Positions 1-7,401 of a DNA stretch of 15,483 nt are shown one piece after another. The translations under genes were made by a program, and so were the position numbers. The stretch is from contig JAHIRU010000053.1 of assembly GCA_018818465.1 (NCBI GenBank), positions 1 to 15,483 of the forward strand. Direction: 5' to 3'. This stretch comes from Nanobdellota archaeon. GTDB lineage: Archaea; Aenigmatarchaeota; Aenigmatarchaeia; QMZP01. The number at the start of each line of letters is the position of its first letter. Within the stretch, counting starts at the first letter, position 1. The notes below the pieces were generated by a model, which made no database searches, was not told the origin of the DNA, and was given only the letters and a program-made list of their open reading frames with translations.

Positions 1-1
1 G

Positions 2-688
2 GTTTATACTGACAACCTGAAATATGGGGAAATAATGACAAGTACTCTTATCATACATCCTGATGAGGGAACACATTACATTAAGGTAAAAGCAAACGCA
101 GACTGTGGTGAACAGGATTCATTAACAAAGACTTTGACTGTGTATAGAACTTCTTATCCTAGTCCAACATCATGTGATTATGATAACAAATGCGAATCAT
201 GGGAGAGCAGCAACTGTGCAGATTGTGATTATGAAGATGAACCATACTATCCAGATAAGACAACAGTAACCTTTTACCCTTCAACGCTTGACCTAAGACT
301 GTATGAAGGAAAGGTAATAACAATAACTGTTGACAGCAAAATCAATCAGAGATTCTCAGTGAATGTTAAGGGTGTGCCATCAGATTGGCTATCATACAAA
401 GAATATGTAACAATTAACAATGAAGACAAGATTTATGTTTATGTTACACCAAGAGAACCTGGATTATACGACCTTGAATTAACAGTAAATGCACAAAGTG
501 AAGACCGTACATTCAGAGACACTGTAAGCATGTACGTGAGTGAGAAAGTGGTCGAAGATACAGGCTTGCCTGTAACAGGCATGATCACATTAACAGACGC
601 ACAGGTATTTATTGGTGTAGGTGTTCTGGTAATAATTATAGTAATCGCACTCGGCGTAATACTCTTGAGAAGACCAAATAACTGGTAA
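2..688 (+). CDS. Surface protein with C-terminal membrane anchor (5' end missing)
   Basis: The reading frame is open from base 2 with no stop before the first ATG at 35, so the gene begins outside the window and 228 residues are visible. The visible part is beta-rich and extracellular in character. It carries a compact cysteine cluster (Cys 47, 53, 61 and 64 counted from the ATG at 35; pattern C-x5-C-x7-C-x2-C) rich in Asp and Glu, and then a region resembling the NEW3/COG1470-type beta domain (PSDWLSY, then YVYVTPREPGLYDL). One hydrophobic helix of about 24 residues near the C terminus, followed by RRPNNW, should anchor it in the membrane with a short cytoplasmic tail. The next gene encodes a protein of the same general architecture, so the two may act together in the cell envelope. 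Specific function unknown. The anchored surface-protein call is firm; the domain name is tentative. Confidence 0.75.
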   Translation, partial: VYTDNLKYGEIMTSTLIIHPDEGTHYIKVKANADCGEQDSLTKTLTVYRTSYPSPTSCDYDNKCESWESSNCADCDYEDEPYYPDKTTVTFYPSTLDLRLYEGKVITITVDSKINQRFSVNVKGVPSDWLSYKEYVTINNEDKIYVYVTPREPGLYDLELTVNAQSEDRTFRDTVSMYVSEKVVEDTGLPVTGMITLTDAQVFIGVGVLVIIIVIALGVILLRRPNNW

Positions 689-689
689 G

Positions 690-705
690 AAACCTTTTTT
701 AATAG
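690..705 (+). terminator. Oligo-T transcription stop
   Basis: A TTTTTT run lies just after the stop codon of the first surface gene, before the next promoter. Archaeal RNA polymerase commonly stops at such T runs without a hairpin. Confidence 0.4.
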
Positions 706-765
706 TTTTATTTCTAAGCGTTAATTATAGCTAGAAATGATATTTTTTCTGAAAAGCATACGATA

Positions 766-776
766 GGTTTAAAAAA
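766..776 (+). promoter_or_regulatory. Archaeal TATA box for the repeat surface protein
   Basis: GGTTTAAAAAA is centred about 26 nt upstream of the ATG at 797, the spacing expected for an archaeal TATA box and a leaderless transcript. No convincing Shine-Dalgarno site precedes the ATG. Confidence 0.6.
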
Positions 777-796
777 GTTATTATCTATAAAAGGGT

Positions 797-2971
797 ATGC
801 GAAAACAATTTTCATTGATTACACTAGTGCTTGTGTGTTCATTACTGCCCACAGTACTTGCTGCACAAGATGTAGTAGCTTACTCAGAGATTGGGATTGG
901 ATTAAACCCAACAGAAATAACTACTTGTCCTGATAGGGTTCTTACTTCAGAAGAAATAGAAATAGAAGTGCAGAATCTAGCAGACAATACAAGAACTTTT
1001 GATGTTGAAATAACTGATAATTGCAAAGAAGGCAATGGCTGTAGTCCTTTCAATAAATACCAATTTGAAAATCTTGTTTTAATGTCAGGAGAAAAAGCTA
1101 TTCTTGATACAATTTTTATACATCTTCCATATGGAATGGACCCTGGTGCATACGAACTGAAAATAACAGTAACTGATGTTTCAACGCTTGAGAAGGAAAC
1201 AAGAACACTGGATCTTAATGTTTTAGAGTGCTATTCTGTTGATTTGACTACAGACGAAAATACTGAAAGCGTTTGTTCAGATGATGCTGAAAAGACATAT
1301 TATAATTTCTCTGTAAAAAACAAAGGAAAAGACAAAGAAACATTCAAATTGTCTGCATCAAAAACCTGGGCAACATTCAGGGATGCTCAAACAAATGAAT
1401 TCTTGACAAACTTAGAGCTTGATGCAGGAGAGACAAGAGAATTTGAATTGGTTCTGGATGCGCCTGAACTTGCAACTGGATTATATGAAATAACAGTTTT
1501 TGTTGATTCTGCAACATCATATGCAAAAGACAGTGAAAAATTCTTCTTAGAAGTTGATGATTGTTACGATTTTAATGTTAATTTGAATCCAACAGAGGGC
1601 ACATCATGCACAGGAAGATCTGCTGAATTCATGCTAACTATAGAAAACACAGGACAGACTGAAGATACCTTCCTTGTCAACACGCCTGCCTGGATAGAGG
1701 TTCAAGAAAATGAGGTCACTCTTATCCCAGGAGAGACAAGAGAAATACAGCTGAGTGTAATACCTGCACAGGAAGGAAGAACAGAATTCCAGATAATAGT
1801 GAATTCTGCGACTGATCCTGATGCAACACAAATCCTAACTGGTTATGTAACAAGCGAAGCATGCAAAGGAGCTGTTATTGAGATAGAACCAAAAGAAGAC
1901 TCTGTATGTGGCGGAGAGACAACAACATACACTGTTAGAGTAGAAAACCTTGGAACAGAGACTGATAATTTTGTTTTAGAAGCAGATGTTGGTACGCTAG
2001 AGCATGAATTGATTACAATAGGCAGCATGGAAACTAAGTTGATTGAACTGGTGGTTGATACAACAGGTTTGGAAGGCCTGAACACTATAACAGTAAAGAT
2101 AACTTCTGAAGGTGTAGAAAAGATAGCAACAACTGATCTTAATGTTGAAGACTGTTTCGGAGCGTTGCTGCAAATACAGCCTGAGACAGATACACTTTGC
2201 GCGTGTTCAGAGAGCAATTACACAATAACTGTAACAAACACTGGTGAAGCTGATAATTTCACTCTTAACTTTGAAGGTTTTGTTAAGAGCTTCTATCTGG
2301 AAAAAAACGAAGTGGAAACATTAGAAATTGATTATACACTAGACTGTGATATGGACGGCACATACCTGCTTACAGCAACACTGACATCAGAAGGCGGTAT
2401 ATCTGAAGAAAAGCATGTATCAATAAACGCTAGAGCTAGGGATTCATGCTATGGTGTTGAATTCACTATACTAGAGGGCAGTGATGCAATAGAAATAACA
2501 GATTGTGGTAAAGGCATAGTATTGTTATTAAAGAATATGGGTGAATTTACAAACGATTATCTTGTTGGAATAAAGGGTCCTGACTGGATGTACGTAGAGC
2601 CGGTTGATGTAACATTGAAGGCAAGCGAAGAAGCTAACATCTATGTTTATGTAGCACCTCTTTATGGAACTGGAGCAGGCGCATACACAGCAACAGTTGA
2701 AATAGATTCATTCAACGTACATAAAGAGATCCCACTAACAATAGATCTATTAACAGATTATCTTCCAGGTAATGAAACAGATTTCACAACAGGAGAGTCA
2801 TCAATCGAAATCAACACAAGCTTTGGTGACGGAATAACAGGAGAAGTTGTCGGTAACGAAACTGTTAGTGAGACAGAAATCCCAATGTGGAAGACTCTCA
2901 CAATCGGCATAATTACGTTGATAATCATACTGGTTCTTGTAGCAAGGTTTGTTTTGCTAATGAGGAAGTAG
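797..2971 (+). CDS. Six-domain repeat surface protein with signal peptide and C-terminal anchor
   Basis: A 724-residue secreted protein. Residues 1-23 are a signal peptide ending in VLAAQ. Residues about 30-650 form six tandem beta-sandwich-like domains of roughly 100 residues, each with a core resembling 'xVxNxGxxxDTF' followed by 'xLxPGETREIxL'. These resemble the archaeal COG1470/NEW3-type envelope domains. Residues 698-720 are a membrane helix followed by MRK. Domain junctions carry a regular cysteine pair: C145/C160, C256/C271, C356/C371 and C453/C468 are each exactly 15 apart, and C551/C570 is a looser copy. Each pair spans the end of one domain and the start of the next, so disulfides could stiffen a rod-like stalk (inference). 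Sequons are frequent, so it is probably glycosylated. The promoter suggests leaderless translation. Likely an adhesin, S-layer-like or stalk protein; the binding partner cannot be read from sequence. Confidence 0.8.
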   Translation: MRKQFSLITLVLVCSLLPTVLAAQDVVAYSEIGIGLNPTEITTCPDRVLTSEEIEIEVQNLADNTRTFDVEITDNCKEGNGCSPFNKYQFENLVLMSGEKAILDTIFIHLPYGMDPGAYELKITVTDVSTLEKETRTLDLNVLECYSVDLTTDENTESVCSDDAEKTYYNFSVKNKGKDKETFKLSASKTWATFRDAQTNEFLTNLELDAGETREFELVLDAPELATGLYEITVFVDSATSYAKDSEKFFLEVDDCYDFNVNLNPTEGTSCTGRSAEFMLTIENTGQTEDTFLVNTPAWIEVQENEVTLIPGETREIQLSVIPAQEGRTEFQIIVNSATDPDATQILTGYVTSEACKGAVIEIEPKEDSVCGGETTTYTVRVENLGTETDNFVLEADVGTLEHELITIGSMETKLIELVVDTTGLEGLNTITVKITSEGVEKIATTDLNVEDCFGALLQIQPETDTLCACSESNYTITVTNTGEADNFTLNFEGFVKSFYLEKNEVETLEIDYTLDCDMDGTYLLTATLTSEGGISEEKHVSINARARDSCYGVEFTILEGSDAIEITDCGKGIVLLLKNMGEFTNDYLVGIKGPDWMYVEPVDVTLKASEEANIYVYVAPLYGTGAGAYTATVEIDSFNVHKEIPLTIDLLTDYLPGNETDFTTGESSIEINTSFGDGITGEVVGNETVSETEIPMWKTLTIGIITLIIILVLVARFVLLMRK

Positions 2972-2972
2972 A

Positions 2973-3206
2973 ATGCCCAAAATCAATTTAAGAGAATACA
3001 TTGAATCTGGAAATCCTATTTCATTTAGAGGTGAAATGACACTTTATCATGGTGATCAAGAAATAGGAAAAATTGTAAACGGGTTTATTAGCACCGATTA
3101 TGGATTACGTTCTCATAATATAAAAAGCATTAGTATAGATTATATTCACGGCGGATTACTTGCATTAGATCCTGATGATTTTGATAATTATTTAATAGAA
3201 GTTTAA
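2973..3206 (+). CDS. Small hypothetical protein (77 aa)
   Basis: A 77-residue acidic, soluble-looking protein starting one base after the stop of the repeat surface gene, with AGGAAG inside that gene's end as a possible ribosome site. It begins MPKINLREYI and contains FRGEMTLYHGDQEIGKI and a C-terminal DPDDFDNYLIEV. No signal peptide, membrane segment or cysteine is seen. Tight spacing suggests cotranscription with the surface gene. Its stop overlaps by four bases the stop of the convergent regulator gene. I do not recognise the family. Confidence 0.6.
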   Translation: MPKINLREYIESGNPISFRGEMTLYHGDQEIGKIVNGFISTDYGLRSHNIKSISIDYIHGGLLALDPDDFDNYLIEV

Positions 3207-3784
3207 TTCTTCTTTCTTTTCCACAAATAACCTATTGATACACCTATCAATGCAGTGAATATAACTAAACCTAGTATATGCAGTATAGGTGTTGATACGC
3301 TTGTTATGAGACCTACACCAGTATCAATTGCTGGAGATGCTGCGGCTCCGCCGCCTGTGAGATTCTCAACAACCCTTTCAGCTGCTTCTTTTGTAAGACT
3401 GTCAGCTGTTTGTGAGAATGCTGACATGCCTCCTGTCATGAATCTATTAATAAAATCGTATGCAGTAGCCAGCAAAGCTACTCCAGAAAGGGACAAAAGT
3501 ACCCATATCTTGGTATCATGATCTGGATTTAGGATGGTTTCGCCTACCCTAGTGAGCTCATAATACTTCCATTTATGGCCATCGTCTCTCTGAACCACTA
3601 GACCTGCCTCTGAGAGCTTATCCAGGTGCTCTTTAATCGTGGAGACGCTCATCCCTAGTTCCTTAGCGAGCTCAGTTAGCATCTTCCTTTGCTGACCCAA
3701 ACTCTTGAGTATATTTACTCTTGTATCTGATGCAAGCACCTTGAACGCCTTCTTGTCCAGAGTTATCTTCTCGTCTTCACTCAT
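3203..3784 (-). CDS. Membrane-tethered winged-helix transcription regulator
   Basis: A 193-residue protein. Residues 10-85 are an ArsR/MarR-like winged helix: FKVLASDTRVNILKSL, a helix-turn-helix around residues 36-60 (LTELAKELGMSVSTIKEHL) and a wing around 62-76. Two hydrophobic helices follow, about residues 93-110 and 168-187, separated by an extracytoplasmic stretch of Ala, Thr and Gly, and the protein ends in WKRKKN. The DNA-binding domain is therefore cytoplasmic and anchored, an arrangement common among archaeal winged-helix proteins and suited to sensing membrane or envelope state (inference). No ligand site is evident. The upstream region holds a TATA box and a tandem CACCTATT repeat that could be its own operator. 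It ends against the small gene on the other strand. Confidence 0.8.
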   Translation of the reverse strand: MSEDEKITLDKKAFKVLASDTRVNILKSLGQQRKMLTELAKELGMSVSTIKEHLDKLSEAGLVVQRDDGHKWKYYELTRVGETILNPDHDTKIWVLLSLSGVALLATAYDFINRFMTGGMSAFSQTADSLTKEAAERVVENLTGGGAAASPAIDTGVGLITSVSTPILHILGLVIFTALIGVSIGYLWKRKKN

Positions 3785-3788
3785 TTTG

Positions 3789-3824
3789 CACCTATTTACA
3801 CCTATTACCAGTTATATTATAAAA
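3789..3824 (-). promoter_or_regulatory. TATA box plus tandem 8-bp repeat before the tethered regulator
   Basis: Read on the minus strand, a TATA-like element (complement of 3812-3824) is followed by two copies of AATAGGTG (complements of 3799-3806 and 3789-3796) at a 10-bp period, ending a few bases before the ATG at 3784. The repeats sit where a repressor would block initiation, so autoregulation is plausible. The second copy might also serve as a weak ribosome site. Confidence 0.4.
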
Positions 3825-3900
3825 TTATGGTGTTCATATAATTAAAGAAAACTAGCAAAATTACCAAATACATGAACCATAGAGCTACAAATGCCTTCAT
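3817..3900 (-). CDS. Possible 27-residue membrane peptide or coding remnant
   Basis: A short minus-strand frame beginning MKAFVALWFMYLVILL and ending NYMNTIIL would make a single hydrophobic helix. AAGGG lies a few bases before the ATG. It falls between the membrane protein at 4079 and the tethered regulator, and its end overlaps the regulator's promoter. It could be a real small membrane peptide, a decayed gene end, or chance in AT-rich DNA. Confidence 0.2.
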   Translation of the reverse strand: MKAFVALWFMYLVILLVFFNYMNTIIL

Positions 3901-3941
3901 AGCAACCCTTTTCAGGATGAGACACAAACAAGCATGACGAC

Positions 3942-4082
3942 TTAAGCCAATTGAATAATGTCGTCTATCTGTTTTAGGTCTGCACCCCAAAACTCCTCTT
4001 TAGAATTAAATTGTGCTATTAATAGCACTTTTGTTTTGTTTCGGTTCTGACCGAAACTGAAAAAAATAAAAGAGCAGCTCAC
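3942..4082 (-). CDS. Possible 46-residue protein coupled to the upstream membrane gene
   Basis: A GTG-started frame whose first codon overlaps the stop of the upstream membrane protein gene as GTGA, a layout typical of translational coupling. The C-terminal half reads like protein (VLLIAQFNSKEEFWGADLK, then QIDDIIQLA), whereas the N-terminal third is Phe- and Ser-rich. Two near-perfect DNA palindromes (4013-4028 and 4038-4057) lie inside it, which argues against ordinary coding sequence. It may be a real small gene, the remnant of an older gene, or non-coding. I cannot name a family. Confidence 0.3.
   Translation of the reverse strand: MSCSFIFFSFGQNRNKTKVLLIAQFNSKEEFWGADLKQIDDIIQLA
4013..4057. 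repeat. Pair of palindromes downstream of the membrane gene
   Basis: 4013-4028 is a perfect 16-bp palindrome (GTGCTATTAATAGCAC). 4038-4057 is an inverted repeat with 8-bp arms GTTTCGGT/ACCGAAAC around TCTG. A T-rich tract (complement of 4061-4069) precedes them on the minus strand, so they may belong to a termination or processing region. They could instead be protein-binding sites. Confidence 0.4.
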
Positions 4083-4675
4083 TTAATTATATGAGCCACT
4101 GCCGCACCGGCTATTAAACTAATTATAAGGCTTTCTAATGTCCAGATAGCTAACAATCCTGCAGGCAGATTGATTATCAAGTAGAGCATGAACATTGATG
4201 GAAGTCCACCTATAAGGAATACACCCAAACCATAGAGAGCTCCTCTCTTTAGCTTGTCCTTGCCTCCTAAACAGCACGCAAACCACGTGAAAACAAGCGC
4301 GAAGAATATTCCTGTTATGAAATTTAATCCTGCAGAATAGCAGTAGAAGCTTGCTGGTGGTGCTCCTGCACCAGGCATCACTATCTTGCTCCACACTGGC
4401 CAGTACTCCTCTATCAAATAGTATCCCATGCTGAAAATAGCTGATATGCTATGTATTATCTGTGCAATTATAGCAAAAACAATGCCTGCTAGAATTATCC
4501 TTAAGCCGTTTGTCTTTATTGGCGTGCATTCACAGGTTGGGTTTTTTGTCTTTATTGGAATCGAAGTTCTCAATGGAGTTGGTTTTGATGAAATTCTTTC
4601 TATTGTCTGCTTTTCTGTTCTTGTAGAAGCCTTTTTTGTGGGTGTTTTATTTTTAACTATTTTTTTAACTACCAT
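4079..4675 (-). CDS. Four-helix membrane protein with Lys/Thr-rich cytoplasmic tail
   Basis: A 198-residue integral membrane protein. Residues 1-57 are a hydrophilic, strongly basic tail (repeated KK, KT, TRT and SKPTP) containing CECT near residue 49. Hydrophobic segments follow at about 58-80, 112-135, 145-165 and 172-197. Gly/Ala-rich helices and small loops such as PGAGAPP and GGKDKLKRGALYGLG are seen. No catalytic motif is visible, so transporter, channel or scaffold roles are all open. A TATA-like stretch lies about 25 bases upstream on the minus strand. The gene is divergent from purO. Its stop overlaps a possible GTG-started small frame. Family not recognised. Confidence 0.65.
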   Translation of the reverse strand: MVVKKIVKNKTPTKKASTRTEKQTIERISSKPTPLRTSIPIKTKNPTCECTPIKTNGLRIILAGIVFAIIAQIIHSISAIFSMGYYLIEEYWPVWSKIVMPGAGAPPASFYCYSAGLNFITGIFFALVFTWFACCLGGKDKLKRGALYGLGVFLIGGLPSMFMLYLIINLPAGLLAIWTLESLIISLIAGAAVAHIIK

Positions 4676-4764
4676 TTAACCACATAATAATTTTAACAAG
4701 AAAATTAATAAAGGATCGCAACACGTTTTGTAGAAGTAGATGAAGAATGCAATGTTATCAGAAG

Positions 4765-4775
4765 CGTATAAAAAA
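4765..4775 (+). promoter_or_regulatory. TATA box for the purO-purH operon
   Basis: GCGTATAAAAA lies about 27 nt before the purO ATG at 4797, so the transcript is probably leaderless. Both purine genes should be read from it, because only nine bases separate them. Confidence 0.6.
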
Positions 4776-4796
4776 CTTACATTCTAAATAATAAAC

Positions 4797-5498
4797 ATGT
4801 ATTTAGGAAGGGTCGTTGGTTTAGGATTAAATGAAGATGGTAACCCTTTTGCGATTTATGCTGTTTCTGGAAGATCTGAAGGGAGTAGGGCTAGAAAAGC
4901 TGAAATTAAAGATAATATTGTAGAAATCGGTCCTATAGGGGATATATCACCTGAACAGGAAAAAATGAAAGATTTAATATTTTATCCAGCAATAATTGCA
5001 AAAAATGAAGAAAGATATGTTATAGTATCAAATGGTATACAAACAAAATATATGTTTGAAGAAACTGGAGTAGGTTATAGAAACATTTTCAATCTGATAC
5101 CAGATGGTTTTGAAAAGGCTGGTGGAGTAGAGCCAGATGATTATGGGACTCCTAGAATAGGAGGTTTTTTAAATATTTTACACGAACGTAATCCGTCTGG
5201 TGGACTTGGTATAATAACAAAAGAAAAAACAGGCGTTAGTGATGTAAATTTTGAAAGGGGTAAAGTAAAATATGTTTCAACATACAAGGGAGATCCAGAC
5301 AATCCGGAAAATGTTATAATTCCAGAATATTATGATATTCCAGCAGGTAAATTAGAACTTTCTGGAGAAAATGCACAAGAATTAGCTGATAAATTGTATG
5401 ACTGGATGGATTCAAATTTGGTTGTATGTTCTGCAGTTGCACTTTGGTTACCTGACGAAAATAAATGGGAATTGGCTAGAAAGAATTTACATGAATAG
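4797..5498 (+). CDS. purO: IMP cyclohydrolase, PurO type
   Basis: Closes the ring of FAICAR to make IMP, the last step of de novo purine synthesis, in the cytoplasm. The 233-residue protein matches the archaeal PurO family in order: MYLGRVVGLGLNEDGNPFA at the N terminus, the GRSEGSRAR segment, VSNG near residue 79, YGTPRIGG near 118 and KYVSTY near 160. The length is somewhat above the roughly 200 residues of the classical methanogen enzyme. The GRSExSRxR variant also occurs, to my recollection, in PurO-like proteins of some bacteria that sit next to a stand-alone transformylase. The next gene supplies the preceding step, which strongly supports the call. Translation is probably leaderless. 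No other pur gene is in the window. Confidence 0.88.
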   Translation: MYLGRVVGLGLNEDGNPFAIYAVSGRSEGSRARKAEIKDNIVEIGPIGDISPEQEKMKDLIFYPAIIAKNEERYVIVSNGIQTKYMFEETGVGYRNIFNLIPDGFEKAGGVEPDDYGTPRIGGFLNILHERNPSGGLGIITKEKTGVSDVNFERGKVKYVSTYKGDPDNPENVIIPEYYDIPAGKLELSGENAQELADKLYDWMDSNLVVCSAVALWLPDENKWELARKNLHE

Positions 5499-5507
5499 GT
5501 GATAATA

Positions 5508-6629
5508 ATGACTAAAGGAAGACGTAGAATGTATTCAACAGTGAATGATAGGGTTAATGATACTGATTTGTTTCCTGAAACAATAGAAAGAGATGGTATC
5601 ACATTTAGAAAGAAGCCTTCGAGATATGGTGATAATCCACACCAAGCAGCTGCTACTTACACCAGAGATGGGGATAACTTGATAACCAGTGATTATAAAG
5701 AGCTTAAGACAGGAAAATCCGGTTTGTCTGTTACTAATTTACGTGATATTGATAGGGCTTATAGAATGTTAGCTCATTTTAGGGATGTTCCAGCATGTGC
5801 TGTTATGAAACATCTGAATCCAGCAGGCCTCGCGAGAAGCACAAAATATAATCAACGTAATTTGAGAGAATGTTTCATAGATGCATGGGAAGGAGATTCG
5901 ATAGCTGCGTTTGGAAGTGTTGATGCATTCACTGAAGCTGTTGATAAGGATACAGCAAATGAGATACAAAATGGAACCAGATATGTAGAAGTTGTTGCTG
6001 CACCTGACTTTGAGGAAGGTGTAATGGATATATTTGAAAACACTACGATCAATAGAGGAGACAAAGATAAGAAAGTTAACCCTAATATCAGAATTGTGCA
6101 AATACCAAATATCGATAAACTACCAAGATATGAGGGTGAAGATACTTATGGTTTTTTAGAAACCATATATCTTGCAGATGGTTCTTTCATATTACAAGAA
6201 CCTTATCTGTCACAAATTAGAGATAGGGATGATTTAAAGGCCGTGACTGAAAGGGAACCTACGGAAAGAGAATATGATGACCTTTTATTTGCATGGAGGG
6301 TATGTGAAGGTGTTAGATCTAACGGCGTTGTTATAGCCAATAGAGGCAAGGTACTGGCTGCTGGAGCAGGCCAACAGGAAAGGGCTTATGCAATAAGAAT
6401 GGCGGCTGAGAAAGTTTATGAAAAAGGCCATGCTGATGATTTCAATGAAGCTGTTTTAGCTTCTGATGGATTTATGCTTTTTGATAATTTAGATCCATTC
6501 AAAGAAGGAGAAATAACTGCTATAATCCAACCAGGTGGGTCAATAAGTGATAAGAAGCTTATAAAAACATGCAATGAAAGAGGAATAGCAATGATTCTCA
6601 CAGGTAGTAGGTGTTTTGGTCATTTTTAA
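5508..6629 (+). CDS. purH: Stand-alone AICAR transformylase (PurH C-terminal domain type)
   Basis: Transfers a formyl group from 10-formyl-tetrahydrofolate to AICAR, giving FAICAR for PurO. The 373-residue protein has only the transformylase half of bifunctional PurH; the N-terminal MGS-like cyclohydrolase domain is absent and is replaced functionally by the upstream gene. Recognisable signatures include RYGDNPHQAA (residues 39-48), the catalytic Lys-His pair in MKHLNPAGLA (K101, H102), AFGSVDAF, RSNGVVIAN, GAGQQERAYAIRMA, SDGFMLFDNLDP and IIQPGGSISD, ending GSRCFGHF. The frame could start at GTG 5499, but AGGTGA at 5497-5502 is well placed for the ATG at 5508. The gene ends two bases from the convergent DUF192 gene. 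Some authors call the split form purV or purH2. Confidence 0.9.
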   Translation: MTKGRRRMYSTVNDRVNDTDLFPETIERDGITFRKKPSRYGDNPHQAAATYTRDGDNLITSDYKELKTGKSGLSVTNLRDIDRAYRMLAHFRDVPACAVMKHLNPAGLARSTKYNQRNLRECFIDAWEGDSIAAFGSVDAFTEAVDKDTANEIQNGTRYVEVVAAPDFEEGVMDIFENTTINRGDKDKKVNPNIRIVQIPNIDKLPRYEGEDTYGFLETIYLADGSFILQEPYLSQIRDRDDLKAVTEREPTEREYDDLLFAWRVCEGVRSNGVVIANRGKVLAAGAGQQERAYAIRMAAEKVYEKGHADDFNEAVLASDGFMLFDNLDPFKEGEITAIIQPGGSISDKKLIKTCNERGIAMILTGSRCFGHF

Positions 6630-6631
6630 TT

Positions 6632-7087
6632 TCAGAACAAAACACTATCACCAACCTCTATCCCATTCTCCTCAGTAAAACCAGCATTCACTTCTATCAC
6701 ATATTTGATTGGTCCATCTGAATTATATTTGGGACAAGGGTCAGCTTCGCATGGTGGAACATTTTCGTGGATTTTAACTATTTTCATGTCCTCTGAAACA
6801 AATATCATGTCCAGAGGTATGTAAGTATTTTTCATCCAGAATGATACCATTTCATTATCAAAAATAAATAGCATACCGCATTTTTTACAGAGTTCTGTTC
6901 TATGCATCAATCCCTGTGACCTCTCTGCTGGATCGTCTGCAATTTCTGCAATTATACTCACTTTCCATTGGTCTGTAGTGAAAACCACTTCCTGCTTAGG
7001 AGAACTGACAAAACCAGCAAACTCGAACAAAACTGTTGCCAGTAAAATGATTCCGATCAAAATTACAAATTTTTTCTCTCCTTTCAT
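6632..7087 (-). CDS. DUF192 (COG1430) membrane-anchored protein
   Basis: A 151-residue protein of the DUF192 family. Residues 7-27 are a signal-anchor helix, so the domain lies outside the cytoplasm. The family hallmark runs from ERSQGLMHR through GMLFIFDNE to SFWMKNTYIPLDMIFVSED, and the C-terminal half has YVIEVNAGFTEENGIEVGD. The biochemical role of DUF192 is not established. This copy has two cysteine pairs not part of the usual consensus, CKKC after MHRTEL and C-x4-C in CEADPC, which could form disulfides or hold a metal (inference). It converges with purH, leaving two bases between stops. A TATA-like AGTTTATAATA on the minus strand near 7160-7172 may be the promoter and would give a leader of roughly 50 nt. 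Confidence 0.85.
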   Translation of the reverse strand: MKGEKKFVILIGIILLATVLFEFAGFVSSPKQEVVFTTDQWKVSIIAEIADDPAERSQGLMHRTELCKKCGMLFIFDNEMVSFWMKNTYIPLDMIFVSEDMKIVKIHENVPPCEADPCPKYNSDGPIKYVIEVNAGFTEENGIEVGDSVLF

Positions 7088-7401
7088 TCATTTCACTCTC
7101 ACTTTCAGATAAAACCGTTACCTATCGGGCTCATTTACCCTGTCTTAGAGGACAACTTCATATTATAAACTCTCACTTTGCCTCTCAACTCTGACCCCTA
7201 GGGTCAAATTTTTTGGCCAATTTCATATCTTCTATAATATACATTATCTAATAGTTATTTCATTTAGTCTATTTTGTAATAGGTTTATTGGTTAACATAT
7301 TATGTGATATGTTTTTTGTAAGCATAGTATTGGATAGTTTATGTTTTTCTAAATTTCTTACCCTATGGAAGATGTGAGAGATAAAAACGGACATATGCGC
7401 C
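7088..7401. other. Intergenic region between DUF192 and the recombinase module
   Basis: About 314 bp with no convincing gene. It contains an inverted repeat TGACCC-CTA-GGGTCA at 7192-7206 followed by a T6 run, and a second with 7-bp arms AACATAT/ATATGTT at 7294-7313 followed by Ts. Both look like terminators on the plus strand, although no plus-strand gene ends nearby. An attachment site for the adjacent recombinases could lie here, but I see no repeat partner in the window. Confidence 0.4.
7294..7317 (+). repeat. Inverted repeat with T tail
   Basis: AACATAT, a 6-nt loop TATGTG, then ATATGTT running into a T6 stretch. It lies downstream of the recombinase genes as read on the minus strand. 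It may be a terminator or a recombinase-related site. Confidence 0.35.

Noticed and set aside
1634..2217. Minus-strand frames inside the repeat surface protein
   Set aside because: They are antisense to a well-supported gene, with Ser/Val-rich shadow translation and no start signals.
3872..3937. 21-codon plus-strand frame MNHRATNAFIATLFRMRHKQA region
   Set aside because: Too short and without a ribosome site; it overlaps minus-strand candidates and is no better than chance.
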